The position numbers were made by a program, and so were the translations under genes. Positions 44,401 through 56,400 of a stretch of DNA of 64,000 bases are shown here, piece by piece. Source of the DNA: Ramazzottius varieornatus. Its lineage: Eukaryota > Tardigrada > Eutardigrada > Parachela > Ramazzottiidae. The stretch spans positions 121,648-185,647 of the forward strand of contig BDGG01000008.1 of assembly GCA_001949185.1 (NCBI GenBank), read 5' to 3'. The first letter of the stretch is position 1. Each line of letters starts with the position of its first letter. Below the pieces are notes generated by a model. That model did no database searches and had not been told where the DNA came from. It saw only the letters and a program-made list of their open reading frames with translations.

Positions 44401-47400
44401 CAAATTCATAATGGTACTTTATTGCATGTGTCCGTTTCAGCGTTGGCTTATTCTTTCCATGCCCAATACGTGGTAACACTGATACTTGATTCTTAGGTCT
44501 GAACGGTCGCGGTCTGGTCCACATGCAGCTGGACGAGAACGTGAAGCTGCAGCTTTGCTACGTTCTTCAGGACCTTTGCGATGACCGCATCCGCAAGCGG
44601 ATCGAAGAGCTTGTCGCATTTTCGGAGGAGTACGTTGGAAAAGCGCAAGCGGTTGGTCATCCTAGTAATGTTTCCCCATAGTAGTGGCATTAGTCTATAA
44701 TGATATTCTGTTCTACCCTTATCCAGGATCAGTTACACCGTTACGTCGAAATTAAGCAAGAAGATCTACCGGCCTCGATAGCCGCCAAAAAGACGAAGGA
44801 ATTCCGCTGTCCGCCAAAAGAGCAGGTACTGTACAGGAGCGAAGAACCCTAGTTGTATATAACAATTTGACGTTCGAAAATGAAATCGTAATAATGGCCA
44901 ATGTTCGTAGATGAAAATGCTGCTGGCGTTCAAGAATGTCGAGGAGGAAGAATCGGCTTCTTGTCCATCTCCTGAGGAAGTTCGTGCGGAACTGACCGAC
45001 TATCATAGTGCTTTGGTTGCTCGGTTAGGTCCTCAGCCCGAAGAAAAAGGTAAGTGCCCATGTTGAAATGGTATACTCGTCCTCACTTTGTCTTCCTCGA
45101 TATCTACTTCTGCACCGTCTTATTTCAACGAAAATTCTTCCAGTACGTGATCTTTGTTTTATTTCTCCTGTGTTTCATCCAGTTACTCGGTTCACTCGTT
45201 CGTTTGGCTTCTCCAACGGTATTTGTGACACTTCTTGAGCACGAAAATCATTTTCTTGCGTCATTTTCTTGCGCTTGACAAACTTTCTTTGTTGCTCTGC
45301 TTCCGTCATGTTTCGTTTGTTTCACGGAAGATTTCTTGCTAACATTTTGTATTTCTGCAGAGGTGCTGACCGACATGATCAAGCAAAGCATAATCAGATG
45401 GGCCGCAGAGTCTCAAATCGAGTCGCAAGACCTCATCAAGGAAATGTTCTCCCTGATGCATCGACAGTACGACGGCATTGGAGAGATGCTGAACGCCATG
45501 AAGAAGGCTTACGTCATCAGCACAGCCAACGTGACCGATGTTACCAACATGTTCACCTCTCTGGTTCGCATCCGCACGCTGCTATCAGTTCAGATGGGAC
45601 CTGACGAAGAGGAAGTACTTCGATATTCTTTATGGTAAGTTTTTCCGAACCGTTCAAAAAAATGAAAGTTCAAAATCGCACAACCAAAAAGATCGCACAC
45701 AAATTCTCGCAGCAGTGGATGAGAAGGGTCAGAAAAGACGGACAGAAATTTGAAAACTTAAGACCTGTACATGTTCCACAAAAGGATTTTAACAGTTCAG
45801 TCAGTCAAGCAAGCTCTGGGTAACTGGGAGGACCCATTTTGGCCAGTGCGTCTTCAGGAGTCATCTTCTTTCGGGTGACGAGGTCCTTGAACCGCTGTTG
45901 GCGGAGTTTGTAGCTATAACGAGAAGAACTTCGGAAAATCAGTCGGTCTTGATATCGGTACCGTAGAACATGACCATGAAACCTCTCTGTAACTTTAAGA
46001 AAAACGTACGGTGAACTATCGAAAAAAGAGACTGGCCGGGGAACATACTGGTCCATAAGGTCGTCAGTCAGCTTGACCTTGTCGTTACGAGGCGAAGTAG
46101 AGACCTCCATGCGATTCACGACGGCTGGAATATTGAGCAGCAGGGGAGCAATGACTTCGGCCGAGGAAACCTTGGGCGACTCCACCGACGGAAGATTCAT
46201 CGCCAGCCTACCAGGGATGAACTCGGGAACTTCCGGATTGAGCACAATGGATTCCGAGCTCTTCTTGAAACCAACTGCAGAGTTCGATAGGCCGACCTGA
46301 CTCGTGGGCGAACCTACGAGATCAAGGTGGCATACAGTACACTTCCCGCCTTCACTTTAGATCAAGTTCATTTTCGCTCCCCAGTTGCGAAATGATTTTT
46401 AAGATGTTGGAAACTTTGTTTGCTGTCAACACGATATGACACTTGTTCAACTCGTAGACAAGCAAAATTATCGGTGGTTGCAATATCTAACTGAACGAAA
46501 AACGAGAAAATATTTAGAAGCACACTTACTTCCTACGACTCTGACATTGGGAAGTTTGGGCTTCTGATCACCCAACAGCAGTTCTTTGAGGCTTCTGGCT
46601 CGCTCCAAGTTCGTAATTTTTTTGGAGGGGAGATCTTCAGCTGTAATATACGAAATAATGAATTTTCGAACGGTTGTGCGTCAACTAACAAGTCCAGTTT
46701 TCACCAAAGAAAACTTACCGGCTGTTCGCTTCGCCTTTCGTTTACCAACGCCAGACTTGATCGACAAGGAAGACAATGGCCGGCCGGCATGAGACTGCCT
46801 TCCAGAGTTGCACGAGGTTTGGGACATGCTGCTGACGGCCCGGTTCAGCACCCTAGTAGCTTGGTCATCGGGGTAGGACGGTACGAGGTAAGGAGACACT
46901 GCGCTGTTTGGTGGAGGACCAAGGAACTCTTGACTTTCAATCGAGAACTGCTGCGAGTAGAGCTCCGGGGAGAGTCGGAAAGGAATGGGCTTAACGGCAC
47001 CGTTTCCTGTTGAGGACAAGTATGGCACAATTCGCAGTCAGCAGGCAAACATTCGACAGAATTAATAGATAGAAGCGCGGCAAGAAACACGACAAAATTG
47101 CTTTCCCCCAAGTCGCGCACGCTGTCACTTCTACAGGCTCCGAGCGTCCACTTGGAAAAACGATCTTGTGAACTTTGTTTGGCGGAATTAAGCTCAATCC
47201 CATATCTTTGGTTTATGAGAGAAAGAGATCAGAGGGAGCCAAAAGGCTTACCGTTTAGCATCCCGCTTGCCGATCCCAGGCTGCTTGATTGGGAATTCAA
47301 GTCTTGCACCATGTTCACGTCCAACCCCGAGATGCTTGTGATGTCTGATCGGAAGGAATTTGGTTCGGCATTGCGCGCCTTGCTGTTTTCCGCCGCTGTA

Positions 47401-50400
47401 AAAGACAAAACATGGAACCAGATGTGTTTGTCAATCAACAGATTCCGTTATCTACACGAAGCTGAGGTTTACCTCGCCTCTCGAGCAAACCGCGGAAAAC
47501 CTGTCCCGATGATGCTGCAGAGCCGGGCTCCGTCTTGCTGTCTTCCCAGCTTGCGCTATTCATTAGTTTGATGGCTCGTTCGTCTGTTAGCCAGTCGTGA
47601 AACTCTTTGCCAAAGACCCGCACCAGCTCTTCAATGGCCATTCCCAGGACCAGTGTACGAGGAAGCTGGAGCATGCCGCTGTAGGGTCCAACAAGGAAGT
47701 CGCGCTTCTCGTGCAGGCCTGCCAGCGACTCAGTCTTCTGCTTGGAAACTCCGTCCGCATTCGAAGGATCGACTTGTGGTAAACTGCTGCAAGTAAAAGT
47801 CGCAGAGTTAGAGACTGAGGAAAAAAAAGAAAGCTCATGATTTGTAATGAGCTTACGGAGTTTCTGTCTTTGTCGAATCAACCGTAGGTTCCTGCACAGC
47901 CTGTTCTTGATTGGTGACAACCTCTTCGATCGTTCCCTCATTCACTTCCTTCGTCTCTTTTTTCCCCTCCACACTTTCTTCCGCGCTTACTTGAGCCTTG
48001 ATGAATCCTGACGTCGGGGACTGCTCATCAGATGTGGACGACTTGTTATAGGGTTGGTGACAGTGCTGAAAGAGGTCTGGATTTTGCAACGAGGAAGTGG
48101 GCTCTGGGGTTACAACGGCCTTTTCTTCTTCCGAACCTTTGCTGGAATTTCTTGAGGGAAACCTAATGGTAGGCTTTTCTGGCTTGGACGTCGACTCTTC
48201 CCATTCCATCAGCGCCGAAGGGGGCGAAGGATTGCTTCTGCCTTGCTGAACCGGAACGACTGGGAGCTTCGGACTGTCAACTTCACTGGCTACTGGATCA
48301 GGCAGCTGCAACATCCCCATGCGGTTGTATCCCTTCTTCTGACCATTCTGACCGGTGGAAGACATTCTTGCGATTCGGAGTTTGTCTGCAAGACTGGCAG
48401 AAAAATAAAAGAAGTTCAAATCTGAATTTTTAGGCAACGGGAAATTCCAAAAAATAATCGCAAGAGGAAGTCGTAACAAAATGATATCTGCGTTTGCGAA
48501 AATGCAAAATGCAAGAATGGCTGCCGTTATTCGAAATTCAGATCCGAATTCAGAAAACAACAGAGTGGGCTGATATGAGTCGGTTAGCTCAGCAGCCAGT
48601 CGTCAGAAGATCCGGTTGATAAGATCTACCGCTCTTTCTTGGTAACTCACACGCACGACGCGCAGGAACACGGAAGTGCGGGTTTGTTTGTACATGGTGC
48701 TCAAAGTCCCTACAACAAAAAGCACAACAGGGAAAAGTTCATAATTTAATCGTATCAAAATGGACGCGAAGTAGATACGACAATAAAATAACGTAAGGAT
48801 TGACTACAAGTACGAGGTAAAGGTTGTGAACTTAGCTATCCCGTACCGGGTTTGTAAAGTTAGCCTTGGCTGTAGCGTCTATCGCTTGATTGACTATTTG
48901 ATTGTCAGTCTGGCTTTTTAACATGAGATTTCAACGTTCTTTTAATTGCGGATCTCTTGGATTCTCTGACTCCTCGTGTTGACTGTGCCTAATACCATTC
49001 GACAGCTCATTACTTTATCTATCGATCTATCCTTAAAAGTTTGGGATTGAGTAGTAGAGAACAGGCGAACTTAGACGGCTAACTTTACAACCTTTCCCTC
49101 GTACATCTCTAAATCACGCGAAGTTTCTTCCAGGGAACTGATGAACAACAAGGTGTTCTTTCAACACCCTGATCTCATCGGGATGTTACGCATCCATGAG
49201 AACGTGATGACCGTAATGATGAACACAATTGGCAAATCGCAAAACGTACCGGAAGCCGATCGTCAAGGCGTCCAACAAGATACACAAAAAGTAAGAACCG
49301 CGAAATTTTTGGGCTGTGTGGAGATCTGGAAAGACGTATTACCGTATGGAGAACTTTCACAGGATACCACAGCGGAAATGGTCGTGGCGTGCTGTAAGTT
49401 CTTATGCTACTTCTGTCGTACCAGCCGAGCGAACCAGAAGGCTATGTTCGAACATCTGGGATATCTGCTGGACAACAGCAGCATGCTGCTCTGTAAGTCA
49501 CCGATAAATGTCCTCAATCTTGCAATCAGCAAAGAAACATCTCTGGGTGACACCTTTTTGTACCGCAGATCGTCCATCTTTGAGAGGATCCGCACCGCTA
49601 GATGTCGCTTACTTCTCCCTAATGGACAACAGCGAGCTGGCTCTTTCGCTCCGGGAAAGCCATCTGGAAAAGATCGCCACGTACCTTTCTCGATGTGGTC
49701 TACAAAGTAACTCAGAGCTCATCGCTAAAGGGTACACCGATGTAGGCTGGGATCCAGTCGAAGGTGAACGCTACCTGGACTTTCTACGTTTCTGCGTATG
49801 GGTCAACGGCGAGAGTGTCGAAGAGAACGCCAACCTTGTGGTCCGGCTCTTGATCCGTAAACCAGAATGCTTGGGTCCCGCACTTCGTGGAGATGGCCAG
49901 GGTCTCCTTCGCGCCATGCAGGGTGCCATTGCGTTGTCAGAATCCACTGCGGCCAACGTGGACCCTGCTATGAAGGAAGATGAAGACTACATCGATATGG
50001 GCGAGGCCATATTGAACTTCTATTCGGTCTTGGTGGACCTTCTGGGTCGCTGTTCGCCAGACGCCCAACAGTTGGTCGGTGCTAGGAGCGACTCAGTTCG
50101 AGCTCGTGCCATCTTACAGAGCTTGATACCGTTATCGGATTTGGAAGGAGTACTGTCAATGCGGTTCTTCATCCCGAACTTCTCTGTACTTGAAAGTATG
50201 TCTTTTCTAACATGTGATAAGTTCTTCCATTCTAACCTTGGAGTTTCTTTCAGCTCTTCCACCCGGAGACATCCCGGAAGCCCCGCCGGCCCTACTTCCA
50301 AACCACAAACAGGCTGTTCTAGTCTTCTTGGAACGCGTGTATGGAGTGGAGGAAGCCGATCTATTTTTCCGTCTGTTGGAGGAAACTTTCTTGCCGGACT

Positions 50401-53400
50401 TGCGCGTTGCAACCATGATGGAGGGCGTAAGCGTTAGGGACCTGAAAGTATTTAACATGACAGACTTGAAAATTTATTAATATGGTTCTCCGATTTTTGT
50501 CCATAGAAATTGGCCGGGGAAAGTGATGCCAGCCTGGCACTCAACAGATACCTGTGTAATTCTGTGCTGCCTTTACTAACACGGCAGTCGCGGTTCTTCG
50601 CCAATGCCTCTCAGTACAATAGTCTTCTGGAGGCGACCTTGCATACCGCGTACCAACTGTCCAAAGTCATCAACCTCACCAAGAACCAGCGAGAGGTCAT
50701 CTCCGAGTTCCTCCTTGCTTTGATCAGGTACACACCATTCGGTCGGATTATAATATGGTACTGCGTACCGTTCTCTTAACTTACGATCCTTCCACAGAGA
50801 AATCGAGCCTGCAATGATGGAAGGACTGCTCCGTAAGCTCATCATTGACGTATCTGCCTTGTCAGAGCATAGCACTGTTGCGTTAAAGGCAAGTATATAA
50901 CAACACTGGATGTATTTCACTGGAACGTTAAAGTAGAGCCGCCTTTTTCCACTCTCTAGCTTCTGACTCTGCATTTCGACCGATGCGGAAAATACTACGG
51001 AAGTTCAGGTGGATTTGGCAATTATGGTAAGATTTCACCTATTCCGGAACTTAGAGGTTTCGCTTCTAACCGTGGTTTGTTTTTCTCCGCCCAACTTCAG
51101 TTCTCTTTGTTTTACCCTTCTTAATTTTCCCCTGTTTGCTTACGTGTCTTTGTAGGTACTGCGTCGGAAGCTGAGAAACGATTGACCATGATGCTGTTCA
51201 GTCGGATCTTCGACTCGCTGGCTGGCCGCAATTACGACCCGGAGTTGTTCAACTATGCTCTGCCGTGTTTGTCTGCTATCGGTAGTGCACTGCCACCTGA
51301 TTACGCATTAGTCAAGACCGAGGAAGACGAGATCATTGCGAACAGGGCAGCCGAAGTAGCCGGGCAAGCTGCTTCCGGTGTGGTGGCGAAAAGGGGATAC
51401 CATCCGAAACCTGTCGAAACTTCCTCGTACGTCTTCACGACACAGGATAAGAACTTTCTTACCGAAAACTATGGACAGAGCCATTCACTGAGTCCATAGT
51501 AAACATTCGATCGTTCGTCTCGCACCTGCATACAAGTGCACAGCAATAAGACTAGCACCCTCTGTATGCAGGTGTCTGCATTAGATTGTACTCGGTTTGT
51601 CACCCTATCCCCACATCACCCGTCCAAATAATCGTCGTCACTTATTTTATCGGACTGTTTTTCGGCCTAGGTTGTTTCTGAGTCCGGACCAGCAAAACAT
51701 CGTCGGGCGATTCGCCGAGCACTACCACGACGTCTGGGCCCTGAAGAAGTACGAGGTCGGCTGGGGCTACCATCCCACCTACAGCGAAGAAGAGAAGGTT
51801 CATCCTCAGATGGAGGCTTTCAGCTACCTGACCGACAAAGACAAGGAAGAGTACCGGCAGCCTGCCGAACAGGCCATCAAAGCCCTGCGCGCATGGGGAT
51901 GGGAACTAGAACGTGGTGAAGAAGACTCGCGAAACGCTCGAACGCAGCTGATCAAACGACGACCCTCGCGGGCCTTTCAGGATCTCCCACATGGATACAT
52001 CCCACGTCCTGTGGAATTAGGTCACGTGACTCTGAACAGAGAGCAAATGGGTCTGTCTGAAAGGTTAGCGGAGAACGCACACGATATCTGGGCGTTTGGT
52101 ATGAAGCAGGAACTGGCGGCCAACCCTGATAGAGGAGTGATTTCTCAGTTGGTGCCGTACGACCAATTGACTGACGGAGAGAAGAAGCCATATCGGGACC
52201 GAGCTCAGGAGTTGCTGAAGTACCTGATCTACTCCGGGTACAGAATCAAGCGGGAGAAGCAGCCAGCGAGGAACCAAACGGCGCGTAGTGCGGGGTCGGA
52301 GATTGAGACCAGATTCGCCTACAGCTTGCTAGAGAAACTGTTACACTACTCACAAGTTACCGCTGCCAAAATGAAAAGTAATGTCCCAAGTTCGACACTC
52401 ACGAGGCGAAGAAGCTATAAGGAAACTCCGGGAGATGTGAACTTCTTCACCAAGGTTTGGATACTATGCGCTTGGCTATAAATAATTATTATGATGCCTG
52501 GTGGAAATTTTTACTCATTCTTTAGGTCGTTTTGCCATTGGTTGAGCAGTACTTCCGGTCACAACGAAACTACTTCCTCTACTCGCCCGACTCTGCCGTT
52601 GATGGCTTCGGTGCTGCTTCTCCAAAAGAGAAAGAAATGGTAGCCAGCCTGTTCTGTCGATTAGCCATGCTGGTCCGTACCAAAGCTTCATCCTTTGGGT
52701 ATGACACCAAGATGGCAGTACAGTGCCTGCAGATTTTGTCGCAAGCAATTGACTGCACTTCCCTGATTCGCAACAGCCTCGACTTCGTGCGAACTAGCTT
52801 CCTGACGTTCTTCAACCAGGCGGCTCACGATTTAGCCAGTACCGTCAACTACCTCAAAGCGCAGTACTTCCCGGCAGCTCGCGGAACCACGCCCAAAAAG
52901 TCCACGTCGCTCGGATATGTCGAAGGTGTCCTACTCCGTGTTCTGACATCCTTGTTCGACCATATTGGTTCAAACAACTTTGGCAAAGAAATCTTGATCA
53001 ACGAAATCCAGATAGCTTGCTATTCGATTTTGGATTCTCTGTATACTCTAGGAACGACAGGAGGTAATAAATAATCTCATTTTCAATTCGATAAAGCAAG
53101 TCGGATTAAGAATTGGAATTTTTGTTACAGGTACATTGGCGGCTGGTCGACGACTCTTCGAGGAGATCACAGTCTCCAACCGCCCGCTCTTAGGCGCTTG
53201 TTTGGCTGCGTTCGCTAGCACGTTCCCCGTAGCCTTCCTGGAGCCCGAATTTAACACAAACAATCCATCCTGTATACTGGGTCGAGCTCAAGAACAGTCT
53301 TTGGAAGCGCAGGACATCATGAGCCGACTATCAGCAAGCTTGCCGACGATGGAGACCTTAGTCGGCCAGATCGAAGCCTTTACCGCTTCGGGTGACTACG

Positions 53401-56400
53401 CTACAGCACCTCACATCATCGATGTGGTGCTGCCTATGCTATGTAGCTACTTATCGACGTGGTACTACCGTGGACCCGAAATGGCTCATCCGGACGAGTA
53501 GGTTCTGTCCCAACAAAAAGTCAGAGAAATATTTTCAAATATCAATGCTATAACATATTTTTTCCATCTGTTCGGTGAAAAGGTAAGGAAATATCTCCTC
53601 TAACTTTCTATGTTTTTTGCAGTACCGTAGTGACCAAAGTGACCAGCGACCACTTGAACACCATCTTGACCCACGTTCTCACACTGATCTTCAACAACGT
53701 CGGCAACCCGAAAGCTTCTTGGATGCAACGCATCGCGGCCATTGCGGGACAGATTGTCATCAATTCCAGCCCGGCTCTTCTTGAAGACCGAGTTCTTCCC
53801 ATCGCCACAAGTCTTCATCAAAAGAGCGAAGCAGCTCATGGGAGCGAAGAAGCTCTCCGTCTTGGCCAGCGAGCCGGCGATGACCTCTCATCCAAAGAGT
53901 CGGAAGTGGGTGAAGAGTACGCCATCCTCGTCAGAGACCTCTACGCCTTCTACCCAATCGCCATCCGTTTCGCCGAAATCCACAAGTCCCAGTGGGTTAG
54001 AGAAAACAACTCTCAAGCAGAACAAGTATGTCATAGTTTGCGAAATCAATTAGGAGTTCGGTACACAAACTCAACAAGATCGTTTCTCCGAAAGTGGCGC
54101 ACGTTTTCAGTGTGACAGGCTGGAAGCGTGCACCACGTCTTGACGAGTGTGTTTGCCTAGATCCCAATTACAGCTCCATGTTAATGAATTGAACGTTTTG
54201 CTGGCAGCTTTACACGGAGATCTCTGAAGTGTTCAACCGCTGGATGCGTTCGCAGCACTTCAAGAGGGAAGAGCTGAATTTCCTGTCCGGGAATGATGTA
54301 GACGTAAACGGGTTGATTAGTGCCGGGTCGCGCGGTATCTGTCGTATTCTGGCCTCTTCCGGTCCAGCTCAGAACAGTAAGGCTGAGGCAAAGAAGCGGA
54401 AGCGACAGAAGAAAGGCAAGAGTGGACCTGATGGCCAACAGCAAAGTCTGATTGTGATATGCTTGAAGAGAATGTTGCCAGTTGGGTTGAACCTGTTCAC
54501 TGGTCGAGAGCAGGAGCTGGTTCAGAAGGTGAAGGACCGCATGTTGAAGAACGAGTCTTCGGACATTACGGAGAATTTCGTCCGTGCTGAGTTGACACTC
54601 CCAGATCAGCCGGATATCAACGACAAAAAGGCGTGGCAGAGGTATTTGTACATCAAGATCGGCAAGAAGAAGATTGTGACCGGAGATGAGCTGATCGATA
54701 ACGTGGAAGAATCGTCGTCCGCTATTGTGGAAAGGATCATGGCCATGTCCAAAGTCCTCCACGGTCTCCATTTGGTAAAATATTATTCTCGATTAACTAT
54801 CACAAAAACTTAATTTCCCAAATTGTTTCTTGGTTAGGTTGACCATCCGCCAGCGAACGCCAACGATACTTTGCGGAAGCTTGTCACTACTCAGCGTAAG
54901 CGAGCCATCATTGCCTGCTTCCGAATGATATCGCTATACCAACTTCCTCGTCACCGTGTCATCAACTTGTTCCTACCTGCTTATCGTGACATTTGGCTCA
55001 GTAACGAGAACGTCGGACAAGAGCTTCTAGTAGTGGACCTCACCGAGCCGCCACCAGAAGAAGTCTTGCGAGCCACTCAAGCAGCGCTTCCTCCTACTGG
55101 CGAACCCGAGGAAGCTCCTCGAACTGACCAGCTGAACCAAGTAGTTACAGCTCTCAGTCGAGCAGCCACAACTCAACAGCACAACGAGCAGTTCATCCAG
55201 CTGTACTTGCAGTATGCTCACATCATGGCCATGAGTTGCGGCGAAGAAGAAGAGGAAGAAGAAGGAGGCGAAGAAGGTCAGAATGATTAGGGAATCTATC
55301 GTGCACCTGCATACCGGCGCATGATGAGAAGCATACGGGCTGTCGTGTGCAGGTTCCTAACAGCAAGGCACAGATCGCTCTCTTATTTCCGTTTCATATC
55401 GAGTCGCTTTTTCCAGGTGGTGAAGGGGGCGACGAGGAAGAAGCTGGTCCGTCTGCTGACGCCGAAGAAGAAAAGCAAAAGCTACTGGCCGATCAGGATC
55501 GTCTGGCGGAACGCGGTGTGGCGGAGATGGCTTTGATGTACTTGAGCGCTTCGAACGGAGAACCCTCTGAAACCGTATGGGCTACCTTGAAGTTGGGTAT
55601 CTCGATCCTGCGCGGCGGTAATACCGGTGTGCAGAAGCGTATGGCGGAGTATCTGAAAGACAAGCGGGACGTCGGGTTCTTCACATCGATCTCACGCCTG
55701 ATGTACTCTTGTGATGTGCTAAACCTGGATGCCTTTGAGCGAATAGTGAAGGCAGAAGGACTAGGTAAAAGAAATAAGTCATCAAATTTTAAAATGATGG
55801 ACATACAGAAATATTTATTTGTCATCGACAGGTGTCAACAGTGACCCGAACCCAACCGACATCAATAATGAAAACGCCGAAAACACCTGCAAGCTCTTCC
55901 GTTTTCTGCAACTGCTGTGCGAAGGGCACAACCTGGAGTTCCAGAACTATCTTCGAACTCAGTCAGGAAACACCGCTACGGTCAACCTGATCATCTGTAC
56001 CGTCGACTACCTCCTACGCTTACAAGAGTCTGTCATGGACTTCTACTGGCATTACTCTAGCAAAGAGTTTGTCGATGGAGCGGGTATCGGAGAGTTTTGT
56101 CGAGCTATCAAGATCGGCTCACAGGTCTTTAACACCCTGACCGAATCCATCCAAGGACCTTGTCCCGGAAACCAGCTGGCTCTTGCGCAGTCTCGACTGT
56201 GGGATGCTGTTGGCGGCTTCCTGTTTCTGTTCGCCAACATGCAGGATAAGCTGTCGAAAGCCAAAGAACCGTCTCAGTTGGACTTGCTTCAGGAGTTCTT
56301 GAACTTGCAGAATGAGATGATGACCATGTTGATTTCCATGCTGGAAGGCAACACGTTGAATGGACCCATCGGCAAGCAGATGGTGGACTCTCTGGCTGAG

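Larger units (their letters stand above)
43190..51426 (+). other. RYR: RyR block 3: junctional and bridging solenoid (exons 18-35)
   Basis: Exons 43190-43422, 43505-43626, 43702-43939, 44007-44074, 44146-44230, 44298-44413, 44497-44651, 44727-44825, 44911-45049, 45361-45634, 49134-49290, 49363-49492, 49569-50195, 50254-50426, 50507-50727, 50798-50888, 50960-51026, 51156-51426 encode about residues 1777-2864. Landmarks are [77 protein letters not shown] and [20 protein letters not shown], all strongly conserved in RyRs. The 3.5 kb intron 27 between 45634 and 49134 hosts the antisense gene. Confidence 0.92.

Noticed and set aside
45987..46009. 23-base GT-AG 'intron' in the nested PAM2-motif gene
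   Set aside because: Too short to splice. A 96-base intron (45914-46009) with the same donor and a better polypyrimidine tract keeps frame.
53742..54053. Possible frameshift in RyR exon 39
   Set aside because: The main frame recovers SEEALRL and [12 protein letters not shown] as in other RyRs, so no shift is needed.
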